The position numbers and the translations under genes were made by a program. A stretch of 23,902 nucleotides of DNA from DATBDM01 sp036269915 (GTDB lineage: Bacteria > Actinomycetota > Thermoleophilia > Solirubrobacterales > Solirubrobacteraceae), in NCBI GenBank assembly GCA_036269915.1, contig DATBDM010000176.1, positions 1-23,902 on the forward strand, written 5' to 3'. This document shows, piece by piece, positions 13,012 to 20,032 of the stretch (its first letter is position 1; each line of letters opens with the position of its first letter). Below the pieces are notes generated by a model. It was not told where the DNA came from. It saw nothing but the letters and a program-made list of their open reading frames with translations, and did not search any database.

Positions 13012-14424
13012 CTAGGCAACCACCCGGGGCACCGCCGCGTCAACCGGCCGCGGCGCCGGGATCAGCGCTCCGCAGGCGGCGGCGAGCAGCGCGACGCCCG
13101 CGCTGATGAGGAACGCGAGCTCGAAGCCGCGGTCGGCGGGGAGGCCGCCGGCGATCACGTGGCCGGCGACGATCGAGGCGGCGACCTGGCCGCCGAGCGA
13201 CGCGCCGATGTTGCGCGCGATCGTGTTGACGCCCGTCGCCTCGCCGGTCTCGTGCGCGTCGACCGCGCTGACGATCAGGTTCGGGAGCGCCGCGAACGCG
13301 CAGCCCACGCCGGTGTTGAGCAGCAGCCCCCAGAGCACGATGCCGAGCGCCGAGCCGTGGCCGAGCGCCATGCCGACGAGGCCTCCGGCGGCGAGCAGAG
13401 CGCCCGCGACCAGCGGCGGCTTGGAGCCCACGCGCTCCCCGACGCGGCCGACGATCGGCGCGATGAGCAGCATCATGATCCCGCCGGGCGCCATCAGCAG
13501 GCCGGCCTCGGTCGCGTCGAGCCCGAGTCCCACGTCGCCGCCCTTCGGCAGCTCGGCGATCTGCGGGATCAGCACGAAGGTCCCGAACAGCCCGAAGCCG
13601 ACGAGCAGGGTCGCGAGGTCGGTGATGAGCACCGGCGGGCGTGCGAGCGTCCGCATGTTGATCAGCGGCTCGGCGTGGCGGCGCTCGAAGGCGACGAAGC
13701 CGGCGAGCAGCACGAGGCCGCCGCCGATGAGGCCGAGCGTGCGCCCGGACGTCCAGCCCCATTCGTGGGCGCGCGAGATGGCGATCAACACCGCCGAGAG
13801 GCCGGCGGCGAGGATCACGGCGCCGGCGACGTCGACGCGCCCCGGGGTCCGGACGGGCGACTCGGGCACGAAGCGGATCGTGGTCACGGTCGCCGCGGCG
13901 CCCATCGCCGCCGACAGCCAGAAGATCCAGTGGTAGGTCGCGTGGTCGGCGAGCAGGCCGCCGAGCGGGAGGCCGATCGCGCCGCCGATGCCGGCGGTCG
14001 CGCCGAGCAGCGCGATGCCGGTCGGGATCCGCTCGGGCGGGAACTCGTCGCGGACGATACCGAACGAGAGGGGGAACACGCCGCCGCCGACGCCCTGCAG
14101 GACGCGGCCGGCGATCATCGGGCCGAGGCCGTTGCTGAGGGCGCAGATGACCGAGCCGACGGCGAAGGCCGCCAGCGAGATCGCCAGGAAGCGCTCCTTG
14201 CCGAACATGTCGCCGAGCCGGCCGAGCACCGGCGTCGCCACCGAGGCCGCGAGGAAGTACGCGCTGATCATCCACGTGATGTCGCTCGTCGAGACCCCGA
14301 AGGCGTGCTGCATCGCGGTCAGCGCCGGGATCACGGTCGTCTGGGCGAGCGCGAAGGCGAGCGCCCCGATGCCGAGGATGCCGAGGGTGACCTGGGGGTG
14401 CTGGCGGACGGAAGCGTCGGACAT
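13012..14424 (-). CDS. MFS transporter, DHA2 (drug:H+ antiporter, 14-TMS) family
   Basis: The protein has about 470 residues with some 14 hydrophobic helices. The MFS loop 2-3 motif is LGRLGDMFGKERFLAISLAA. Motif-C-like glycine-rich stretches follow (GATAGIGGAIGLPLGGLLAD), and GRVLQGVGGGVFPLSFG is the usual helix 4. The predicted role is proton-coupled export of drugs or metabolites across the inner membrane. The start is ATG 14422-14424 (MSDASVRQ), with -10 TACGCT 10 bases upstream; GTG 14448 would lie on the promoter itself. It is divergent from the TetR gene and probably regulated by it. A second DHA2 transporter follows tetR, so the locus has two non-identical pumps under one regulator. 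Confidence 0.92.
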   Translation of the reverse strand: MSDASVRQHPQVTLGILGIGALAFALAQTTVIPALTAMQHAFGVSTSDITWMISAYFLAASVATPVLGRLGDMFGKERFLAISLAAFAVGSVICALSNGLGPMIAGRVLQGVGGGVFPLSFGIVRDEFPPERIPTGIALLGATAGIGGAIGLPLGGLLADHATYHWIFWLSAAMGAAATVTTIRFVPESPVRTPGRVDVAGAVILAAGLSAVLIAISRAHEWGWTSGRTLGLIGGGLVLLAGFVAFERRHAEPLINMRTLARPPVLITDLATLLVGFGLFGTFVLIPQIAELPKGGDVGLGLDATEAGLLMAPGGIMMLLIAPIVGRVGERVGSKPPLVAGALLAAGGLVGMALGHGSALGIVLWGLLLNTGVGCAFAALPNLIVSAVDAHETGEATGVNTIARNIGASLGGQVAASIVAGHVIAGGLPADRGFELAFLISAGVALLAAACGALIPAPRPVDAAVPRVVA

Positions 14425-14434
14425 GGGACACGTA

Positions 14435-14465
14435 AGCGTAGTGGCCACTCCGGTTGCGGTAGGCT
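14435..14465. promoter_or_regulatory. Overlapping divergent promoters with TetR-type palindrome
   Basis: The leftward -10 TACGCT is at 14435-14440 (minus). The rightward -10 TAGGCT is at 14460-14465, 6 bases before GTG 14472. Between them is the perfect 10-base palindrome AGTGGCCACT (14440-14449). Each promoter's -35 region falls on the other's -10 region, so a protein on the palindrome would block both. This is the likely TetR operator. Confidence 0.6.
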
Positions 14466-14471
14466 GACCGG

Positions 14472-15038
14472 GTGTCCGCCGCTCCCCTCGAACGCCCGCT
14501 GCGCGCCGATGCGCTGCGCAACCGCGAGCGGCTGACCGAGGCCGCGGCGGCCGCCTTCCGCGATGAGGGGCTCGACGTCGCGGTCGACGAGATCGCCCGG
14601 CGCGCGGGTGTCGGCGTCGCGACGCTGTACCGCCACTTCCCGGCCAAGGCCGACCTCGTCGTCGCGGTGACCGAGGCGGTGCTCGAGGACCTCGGCGCCG
14701 CCGCCGCGGTCGCGCTCGAGGGCCCCGACGCCGACGTCGTCGCGCGCTTCCTCGACGCCGCGCTGCGCCACCAGTGCCGCAACCGCGGGTTCCTCCAGAC
14801 GCTCGCCCAGAAGGATCTACCCGAGGCGGCGCGGCGCCGGCTCAAGCGGCGCGTGACCGACATCCTCGCCCCCGTCGTCGCCGCGGGGCATCGCAGCGGC
14901 GCCATCCGCGCCGACGTCGGCGCCGACGAGCTGCTCGTCGTGGTGCGGATGCTCGGCGTCGTCGTCGCGACGCGCGGGCGCCGCTCGAATCAGCCCTACC
15001 TGTCGATCCTGCTCCGCGGCCTGGCCGAGGCGCGATGA
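14472..15038 (+). CDS. TetR/AcrR-family transcriptional repressor
   Basis: The 188-residue product has an N-terminal TetR HTH: LRNRERLTEAAAAAFRDEGL, then VAVDEIARRAGVGVATLYRH and FPAKADLV. The 'DVAVDEIARRAGVGVATLYRHF' type of recognition helix is highly diagnostic. The C-terminal half (about 70-188) is the helical ligand-binding and dimer domain. The GTG start sits 6 bases from a TAGGCT -10, so the mRNA is probably leaderless. Its TGA overlaps the ATG of the next transporter (ATGA), coupling the two. It probably represses itself, this downstream pump and the divergent pump, and releases when a pump substrate binds. Confidence 0.95.
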   Translation: MSAAPLERPLRADALRNRERLTEAAAAAFRDEGLDVAVDEIARRAGVGVATLYRHFPAKADLVVAVTEAVLEDLGAAAAVALEGPDADVVARFLDAALRHQCRNRGFLQTLAQKDLPEAARRRLKRRVTDILAPVVAAGHRSGAIRADVGADELLVVVRMLGVVVATRGRRSNQPYLSILLRGLAEAR

Positions 15039-16624
15039 CCGCGCAGGTGCAGGACTCCTCGCGCCCGACCGGCGCCGCGCTCTACACGATCTTCGGCGCG
15101 CTGATGCTGGGCATGTTCCTGGCGGCGCTGGACCAGACGATCGTCTCGACGGCGCTGCCGACGATCGTCGGCGAGCTCGGCGGCCTCAACCACCTCTCGT
15201 GGGTGGTGACGAGCTACCTCGTCGCCACGACGGCGTCGACGCCGCTGTACGGCAAGCTCGGCGACCTCTACGGCCGCAAGCGGCTGTTCGCGCTCGCGAT
15301 CGTCATCTTCCTCGTCGGCTCGGCGCTGTCGGGCGCGTCGGAGAGCCTCGAGGAGCTGATCGCCTTCCGGGCGCTGCAGGGCATCGGCGCCGGCGGCCTG
15401 ATGGTCGGCGCGCAGGCGATCATCGCCGACATCGTCCCGCCGCGCGAGCGCGGCCGCTACATGGGCCTGATCGGCTCGGTCTTCGCGGTGGCGAGCGTCG
15501 CCGGCCCGCTGCTCGGCGGCTTCTTCGTGGACTCGCTGAGCTGGCGCTGGGTGTTCTACGTCAACCTCCCGATCGGGGCGGTCGCGCTCGCCGTCGTCAC
15601 GCTGCGACTGCACCTCCCGCGCAGCCGGACCGAGCACCGGATCGACTGGCTCGGCGCCGCGCTGCTGACCGCCGCGGTCGTCTGCCTGGTGCTGCTGACG
15701 ACGTGGGGCGGAGCGCAGTACGCGTGGGGCTCGGCGACGATCATCGGCCTCGGCCTGGTCACCGTCGTGCTCGCGGCCGCGTTCGTGGTCACCGAGCGCC
15801 ACGCCGCCGAGCCCCTGATGCCGCCGCGGCTGTTCGCGAGCCGGGGGTTCACCGTCGCCGTCGCGCTCGGCTTCCTCGTCGGCATCGCGATGTTCGGCGC
15901 GCTGACCTTCCTGCCGCTCTACCTGCAGGTCGTGCGCGGCGCCAGCCCGACCGGCTCGGGGCTCCTGCTCGTGCCGCTGATGGTCGGCCTGCTGACGGCG
16001 AGCATCTTCTCGGGGCGACAGATCAGTCGCACGGGGCGCTACCGCTGGTTCCCGATCGCCGGCAGTGCGACGCTCGCCGTGGGGATGCTGTTGCTCACGA
16101 CGCTCGGCGTCGCGACGCCATACGCCGCGACCGCGCTGTTCATGGTCGTGATCGGGACCGGCATCGGGCTCTTCATGCAGGTCGTCGTGCTCGTCGCCCA
16201 GAACGACGCGCCGCCCGACATGATCGGGGCGGCGACGTCGTCGGCGACGTTCTTCCGCTCGATCGGCGGCTCCGTCGGCGTGGCGATCTTCGGGGCGGTC
16301 TTCTCCTCGCGGCTGGCGTCCGGGCTCGAACGCCTGCCCGCGGCGGTCGTCGCGAACCTGCATCTCACCGCCGGCTCCGTCCAGGTCGCGCCGGACGCCG
16401 TGCGGGCGCTCCCGAACGGCCCGCGGACGGCGTTCGAGGGCATCTTCGTGCACGCGCTGCACGGCGCCTTCGCAATGGGCGCGGTGTTCTCGGGGCTCGC
16501 CTTCCTGCTCACGTGGGCGCTCCCGCAGATCGAGCTCCGCAGCTCGACGGCGGCCCAGATGCGCGACCAGGCGCGCGCCGCGCCGACGGAGCCGCCGCAG
16601 GCCGCGGAGGTCGCGGCAAGGTAG
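15035..16624 (+). CDS. MFS transporter, DHA2 / EmrB-QacA family
   Basis: This 529-residue protein with about 14 transmembrane helices is the classic DHA2 length. Helix 1 carries LMLGMFLAALDQTIVSTALP, then TIVGELGG, the conserved DHA2 'LDqTIVntALP' motif. The MFS loop motif is YGKLGDLYGRKRLFALAIVI. Motif C is near FAVASVAGPLLGGFFVDSLS, followed by WRWVFYVNLPIGA. The family exports dyes, antibiotics and detergents using the proton gradient. It starts inside the tetR stop (ATGA), so it is co-expressed with its likely repressor. The last 25 residues are charged and alanine-rich, cytosolic. A hairpin terminator begins on its stop codon. Confidence 0.95.
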   Translation: MTAQVQDSSRPTGAALYTIFGALMLGMFLAALDQTIVSTALPTIVGELGGLNHLSWVVTSYLVATTASTPLYGKLGDLYGRKRLFALAIVIFLVGSALSGASESLEELIAFRALQGIGAGGLMVGAQAIIADIVPPRERGRYMGLIGSVFAVASVAGPLLGGFFVDSLSWRWVFYVNLPIGAVALAVVTLRLHLPRSRTEHRIDWLGAALLTAAVVCLVLLTTWGGAQYAWGSATIIGLGLVTVVLAAAFVVTERHAAEPLMPPRLFASRGFTVAVALGFLVGIAMFGALTFLPLYLQVVRGASPTGSGLLLVPLMVGLLTASIFSGRQISRTGRYRWFPIAGSATLAVGMLLLTTLGVATPYAATALFMVVIGTGIGLFMQVVVLVAQNDAPPDMIGAATSSATFFRSIGGSVGVAIFGAVFSSRLASGLERLPAAVVANLHLTAGSVQVAPDAVRALPNGPRTAFEGIFVHALHGAFAMGAVFSGLAFLLTWALPQIELRSSTAAQMRDQARAAPTEPPQAAEVAAR

Positions 16625-16657
16625 ATGGTTGATTCCGCCGTCGCGGAATCGACCATC
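16624..16657 (+). terminator. Terminator hairpin after the DHA2 transporter
   Basis: A 15-base stem (16624-16638 with 16643-16657) closes on a 4-base loop, with one G-U pair and no other mismatch. The left arm begins at the last base of the TAG stop. There is no U-tract, so it is a hairpin-only terminator. As a nearly perfect palindrome it could also be a protein site. Confidence 0.65.
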
Positions 16658-16710
16658 GGGCGTTACCCGCGTGCTGCCACGGTGTTACCGCAGCGCGCGA
16701 AGTTGGGGCC

Positions 16711-16863
16711 ATGCCCGCCGCGCCCCCCATCGAGCCCCAGCCTTCCGAGAGCCGGCCTCCGGAGCCGCCGGCCCCGATCGAGCGCCATCACTTCGCGACG
16801 CCGGTCGTGCACGAGGTCGTGCCGGCGCCGAGCGTCGCGATGCTCGACTGCTCGACCTGGTGA
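16711..16863 (+). CDS. Small 50-residue ORF of unknown function
   Basis: ATG 16711 to TGA 16861-16863 encodes a 50-residue peptide. The first half is proline/glutamate-rich (MPAAPPIEPQPSESRPPEPP). The second half is ordered-looking: ERHHFATPVVHEVVPAPSVA, then MLDCSTW at the C-terminus. Third positions are GC-rich in this frame, which supports coding. There is only a weak TTGGGG before the ATG and no TAnnnT promoter, though GTTACC occurs twice 20 bases apart upstream (16663, 16683). I do not recognise the family. The leader-like N-terminus and a compact C-terminal end with a single Cys and Trp resemble a ribosomal peptide precursor, but no maturation enzyme is next to it. It converges on the STAS gene 9 bases away. 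Confidence 0.5.
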   Translation: MPAAPPIEPQPSESRPPEPPAPIERHHFATPVVHEVVPAPSVAMLDCSTW

Positions 16864-16872
16864 GGCCGAGCG

Positions 16873-17259
16873 TCACCCCTTCGCTTCCAGCGCCTCGGCG
16901 CGGGTCAGGTACAACGGCAGATCCTCCTCCACGCCGGTGACCGCGAAGATGAGACGCACCGGGCCCTCGGGGCAGACGATCGCGAGCGGCCGGCCCGACT
17001 CGCCGGCCGCGCGCTCGATGGCCAGCACCGCCGAGATGCCCGTCGAGTCCATGAAGGTGACGCCGGCGAGGTCGAGCACGAGCGGCGCGTCGCCGCGCGG
17101 CACCGCGTCGAGCACGGCCTGCAGCCGGGACTTCGTGGCGATGTCGATCTCGCCCTCGACGGCCCACACCTCGGCGTCGCCGACGCGGCTGACCTCGACG
17201 CCCGTGGGTTCGGCGGTGGGCGGCTCGGGCGCCCGCCTGCGGCGGCGGCGGAGCTTCAT
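16873..17259 (-). CDS. STAS-domain anti-sigma factor antagonist-like protein
   Basis: This 128-residue protein starts with an arginine-rich tail (MKLRRRRRRAPEPP), then a STAS domain (about 21-125). Signature parts are VEGEIDIATKSRLQAVLDAV and LVLDLAGVTFMDSTGISAVL. Ser72 in 'MDSTG' is the residue that RsbW-type kinases phosphorylate in RsbV/SpoIIAA. The predicted role is to bind a kinase/anti-sigma factor when unphosphorylated and release a sigma factor. Its ATG overlaps the upstream gene's TGA (ATGA), so it is co-translated with the tyrosinase operon, an unexpected partner. The poly-Arg N-terminus is not typical for the family and could bind nucleic acid or membrane. Confidence 0.9.
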   Translation of the reverse strand: MKLRRRRRRAPEPPTAEPTGVEVSRVGDAEVWAVEGEIDIATKSRLQAVLDAVPRGDAPLVLDLAGVTFMDSTGISAVLAIERAAGESGRPLAIVCPEGPVRLIFAVTGVEEDLPLYLTRAEALEAKG

Positions 17260-17699
17260 TTGTACGTGAGCAGCCGGACGGTCGAGAAGGCGAGCACGTC
17301 GTTCGGCCGCGCGCCGGGCGTCTGCGCGACGACGGTGACGGTGGCCTCGCGGCGCCCGGCGGCGAGCGCGCGGTGCAGCGCGTCGGTGATGACCACGAGC
17401 TTGACCTGCGGCGTGAGCTGGTGCGGCGGGCTCAGGTCGAACGGGTCCTCCGGCCCGGACGGGACGTCGCAATGGCCCTCGTCGCCGAAGCAGCCGCCGT
17501 GCCCGAAGACGGTGAACGAGCCGGCGTAGCTCGGGTCGTCGCGGCCGGTCTCGACCGTCGCGTCCGCGTTGTCGACGAAGACGCGCGCCTCGAACGAAGA
17601 GCCCGAATGGTCGACGTCGTAGAACGTGAGGTCGGCGCGCGCGAACGCCGCCTCGGGGTCGGGCAGCTCGAGGGGCGCCGAGACGAAGCGGTCGACCAT
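17256..17699 (-). CDS. Tyrosinase-associated protein resembling the PPO C-terminal (KFDV-type) domain
   Basis: This 147-residue beta-rich protein begins MVDRFVSAPLELPDPEAAFA. Central features are ADLTFYDVDHSGSSFEARVF, then VDNADATVETG, SYAGSFTVFGHGGCFGDEGH, and QVKLVVITDALHRALAAGRR, then EATVTVVAQTPG. The order 'strand-FVDN-AGSF.vf.H-....-ITdal..l......vTVV' follows the C-terminal domain of plant polyphenol oxidases, which covers the copper site. In those enzymes it is fused; here it is a free ORF directly after tyrosinase (TGATG overlap). By position and resemblance it may be a lid or assembly partner. The family match is by eye and moderate. Two Cys flank an acidic loop (GGCFGDEGHCDV), possibly a disulfide or metal site. 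Confidence 0.6.
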   Translation of the reverse strand: MVDRFVSAPLELPDPEAAFARADLTFYDVDHSGSSFEARVFVDNADATVETGRDDPSYAGSFTVFGHGGCFGDEGHCDVPSGPEDPFDLSPPHQLTPQVKLVVITDALHRALAAGRREATVTVVAQTPGARPNDVLAFSTVRLLTYK

Positions 17700-18505
17700 C
17701 AGCCGTGTCCCGGTCCGGGGGCCGCCGCGGTCGCGGCGGCGTAGTCGTAGCCCAGCGCGTTGGAGTCGAGCACGTCGGCGACGGTCGCGGGGAACGGCGG
17801 GAGTGCGCGGCGCAGCAGCGACGCCGGCGGCCCGGCGTGGGGGTGGCGCAGCTGCCACAGCCGCCAGACGCGATCGATCATCGCGTGGTGGGCCCAGAAC
17901 AGCGGGTCATAGGCGGCGGTCGCGATGTCGGCCATCGTCCCGCCGACCCACACGTGGACGCCGTTGTGGATGTCCTCGAGCTGATTGGAGAAGTCGAGGA
18001 AGTCGCCCAGCGCGAGGACGTCGTCGAGCTGTTGCCTCGTCGGCAGCGGCGGCGCGCCGGGGCCATCCGGGTCGCGGACGGTGTGGTCGGTGCCGCCCGG
18101 CTCGCGTCCGCTCCGCTGGATCGGGCTGGCACGCAGCGGGTTGGCCTTGCCGTCGACGCGGGCGCGGGCGTAGAGCCGCGGGATGCCCTCGGCATGGTCA
18201 TGGGTCCAGTCCCACCACGGCAGCGTCACGCCGGCCACCCGGTGCTGGAGGGCCTTCTCGAAGAAGAACAGGTAGGCGCGATGCCAGGGGAGGAACAGCG
18301 GCGAGCCGTGCGTGCAGGACATCGGCAGCGGCAGCCCGTGGATCCCGGCGTGGTGCTGGTAGCCGCGGTCGTCGCGGATCGCCTGCGCGGCCGCGACGGC
18401 GCTGCGCAGGTCGGCGGCCTGGCCGGCGGTGAGCCGCCGGGCGCTGCGCCGATGGCGCAGGCGCGCGGGCGCCGCCGCCGGCGCGGCCGGGACCGTCGGG
18501 CTCAC
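17699..18505 (-). CDS. Tyrosinase / polyphenol oxidase, type-3 copper enzyme
   Basis: The protein has 268 residues. Copper A site: DRGYQHHAGIHGLPLPMSCT, then HGSPLFLPWHRAYLFFFEKA (His in HAGIHG region, CTHG and PWHRAY). Copper B site: LEDIHNGVHVWVGGTMADIA, then DPLFWAHHAMIDRVWRLWQL (H...H, then HH). These match the conserved H-pattern of type-3 copper oxidases, which hydroxylate monophenols and oxidise diphenols with O2. It has no Tat or Sec signal after the GTG start, so it is cytosolic or needs a partner for export. The N-terminal 25 residues are Pro/Ala/Arg-rich. It is the first gene of a three-gene coupled operon; no melC1-type caddie is present, but the free KFDV-like protein follows. 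Natural substrates are unknown. Confidence 0.92.
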   Translation of the reverse strand: MSPTVPAAPAAAPARLRHRRSARRLTAGQAADLRSAVAAAQAIRDDRGYQHHAGIHGLPLPMSCTHGSPLFLPWHRAYLFFFEKALQHRVAGVTLPWWDWTHDHAEGIPRLYARARVDGKANPLRASPIQRSGREPGGTDHTVRDPDGPGAPPLPTRQQLDDVLALGDFLDFSNQLEDIHNGVHVWVGGTMADIATAAYDPLFWAHHAMIDRVWRLWQLRHPHAGPPASLLRRALPPFPATVADVLDSNALGYDYAAATAAAPGPGHG

Positions 18506-18525
18506 GTCGCCACCGCCACGGCGCG

Positions 18526-18555
18526 ACGCTAGCGAGGCCGGGTCGCGCGGGTCAA
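18526..18555 (-). promoter_or_regulatory. Promoter of the tyrosinase operon (TTGACC-N18-TAGCGT)
   Basis: On the minus strand the -35 is TTGACC at 18555-18550, followed by an 18-base spacer and the -10 TAGCGT at 18531-18526. The predicted RNA start is near 18519, giving a short leader before GTG 18503-18505. The -35 is only 4 bases from the -35 of the divergent TIR gene. Confidence 0.65.
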
Positions 18556-18559
18556 GGCA

Positions 18560-18588
18560 TGGACAGTGCCGTGCAGCGGATCTATGGT
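18560..18588 (+). promoter_or_regulatory. Promoter of the TIR gene (TGGACA-N17-TATGGT)
   Basis: The -35 TGGACA is at 18560-18565, with an exact 17-base spacer to TATGGT at 18583-18588. ATG 18598 follows 9 bases after the -10, so the leader is only 2-3 bases. This decides the start: ATG 18559 would lie at the promoter's upstream edge and is rejected. Confidence 0.65.
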
Positions 18589-18597
18589 CGGCCGACC

Positions 18598-19794
18598 ATG
18601 CGGTCCCGGAGCTCCGGACCTCAACCCGACGAGCCGGGCGTGTTCATCAGCTACCGGCGGCTCGACGCCGGGGGCTCCGCGGGGCGTCTGCACGGCGATC
18701 TGCGCCGGGAGTTCGGAGAGGGCCACGTGTTCCGCGACCGCGAGATGCGCCCGGGGACGAACTGGGTCAAGCGGCTGCAGGCGGAGGCCGGCGCGTGCCG
18801 CGTGATGCTCGTGGTGATCGGCCAGAAGTGGGCGACGGTGCGCGACGACGGGGCGGCCGAGCCCCGACTGGCGAACCCGCGCGACACCCTGCGGATCGAG
18901 ATCGAGACCGCCCTCGCCCGCGACGAGGTGACGATCATCCCCGTGCTCGTCGACGACGCGCGGATGCCGAGAGCCGACGACGTCCCCGCGTCGCTCGCGG
19001 GGCTGCTGGAGATCCAGGCATATCCGATGAGCGACGCCCGCTGGGACGACGACCTCGCCCACCTCGTCGCCGAGCTCGAGGCGCTCGGGATGCGCCCGAC
19101 GTCCGTGCGCGGACCCCGGACCGACCGCGCGCCCGACCCGCGGCCGCACGCGCTCCGGGCGGCGCTCGGGGGCGCCGCGCTGGCGGGCGCGGCGGCCATC
19201 GCGGTCAGCGCGCTGCTCGCGGCCGCGCCGGGCGAGCTATCGGCGAAGCACTCGCCCGACGATGCCGCGGCGGTCTCGCGGATCTGGCACTACGCCCTCG
19301 AGCGCGGCGTGCTCTGGGGCCTCGCGGGCGCCGGGCTGCTGCTTGCCTGGTCGCTCGTCACAGCGCCGGGGCGCTCGCCGGTGCGGCCGGCCGTGTCCGG
19401 CCTGCTGGCCGGCGCCCTCGGCGGCGCGCTGGGCGGGGCGGCGTTCCAGACGCTGCTCTACCTGAGCAACGAGGGGCTGATGGCGAACCCGCTCACGCTC
19501 TCGGACGACATCGAGCGGATCCCGGAGCTCGTGCTCCCGGCGATGTGCCTGGGCTGGGCGCTCGCGGGCCACGCCCCGAACCTCACGCGCGGACAGGGTG
19601 TGCTCGCGGGCCTGGGCGCGGGGCTTGCGGCGGCCGTCGTCCAGATGCCGCTCTCGGAGATCTTCGGCAAGAGCGGCTGGCGCTGGGCGAAGCTGGCGCT
19701 GGCGCTGGCCGTGGTGATGATCCCGCTGGTCCTCGCGGCGTCCGCGCGGCGCGAGGCGCGCGCCGCGCCGCGGCTCTCGCTGCCGGCGCACTAG
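18598..19794 (+). CDS. TIR-domain protein with multi-helix membrane region
   Basis: This 398-residue protein has two parts. The TIR domain spans residues about 10-165. Box 1 is GVFISYRRLDAGGSAGRLHG, followed by VFRDREMRPGTNWVKRLQAE, VMLVVIGQKWATV, then RDTLRIEIETALARDEVTII, PVLVDDARMP. Glu101/Glu103 in RIEIET sit where TIR NADases have the catalytic Glu. Residues about 180-385 hold roughly six hydrophobic helices: ALGGAALAGAAAIAVSALLA, GVLWGLAGAGLLLAWSLVTA, AVSGLLAGALGGALGGAAFQ, LVLPAMCLGWALAG, GVLAGLGAGLAAAVVQ and LALALAVVMIPLVLA. Bacterial TIR proteins often deplete NAD+ in phage defence, but signalling or housekeeping roles are also known. It is transcribed alone, back-to-back with the tyrosinase operon. 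No partner sensor gene is adjacent. Confidence 0.88.
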   Translation: MRSRSSGPQPDEPGVFISYRRLDAGGSAGRLHGDLRREFGEGHVFRDREMRPGTNWVKRLQAEAGACRVMLVVIGQKWATVRDDGAAEPRLANPRDTLRIEIETALARDEVTIIPVLVDDARMPRADDVPASLAGLLEIQAYPMSDARWDDDLAHLVAELEALGMRPTSVRGPRTDRAPDPRPHALRAALGGAALAGAAAIAVSALLAAAPGELSAKHSPDDAAAVSRIWHYALERGVLWGLAGAGLLLAWSLVTAPGRSPVRPAVSGLLAGALGGALGGAAFQTLLYLSNEGLMANPLTLSDDIERIPELVLPAMCLGWALAGHAPNLTRGQGVLAGLGAGLAAAVVQMPLSEIFGKSGWRWAKLALALAVVMIPLVLAASARREARAAPRLSLPAH

Positions 19795-19801
19795 CACCGG
19801 C

Positions 19802-20023
19802 CTCGGAACTCGGCCTCGGCGCCGCGTGTCTGCTTCGGCGCGTTCTTCGCCGCTGGGATCGGCGGCGGAGAGCGGCGGCCCCGCCGCGGTGACGGCCAGC
19901 CGCGCCAGCGCGGTGGCGATCCTGCTGCTCGGCCGCCTCGTGCTCCGCGAGCGGCTCGCCGGCGGCCGCTGGGTCGGCGTGTCGGCGGTCCTCACGGGCA
20001 TCGTGCTCATCTCGGTCGGCTGA
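19802..20023 (+). pseudogene. EamA/DMT permease remnant, frameshifted and internally deleted
   Basis: The clean end reads AVAILLLGRLVLRERLAGGR, then WVGVSAVLTGIVLISVG, the last transmembrane helices of an EamA drug/metabolite transporter ('vLlarlvLrErl....lG..lvl.Gv.Lis.g'). Upstream, SAAESGGPAAVTASRAS matches the mid-protein of such permeases, but the ~60-residue stretch that should separate it from the end is missing. Further upstream CFGAFFAAGI, which fits the preceding helix, is in a different reading frame, so there is at least one frameshift. No N-terminal half exists. It is a decayed fragment, about one fifth of the normal 280-300 residues. It cannot be functional. Confidence 0.7.
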
Positions 20024-20032
20024 CCCGCGCAG

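Noticed and set aside
16625..17269. A 214-codon plus-strand frame starting in the terminator hairpin
   Set aside because: Ser/Arg/Pro-rich shadow over the small peptide ORF and antisense to the STAS gene. The near-palindrome gives similar 'MVDSA.AESTI' starts on both strands, which is an artefact of the hairpin.
18559..18597. Upstream ATG for the TIR gene
   Set aside because: It overlaps the -35 and lies before the -10, so the predicted transcript does not contain it. The added 13 residues show no conservation-like features.
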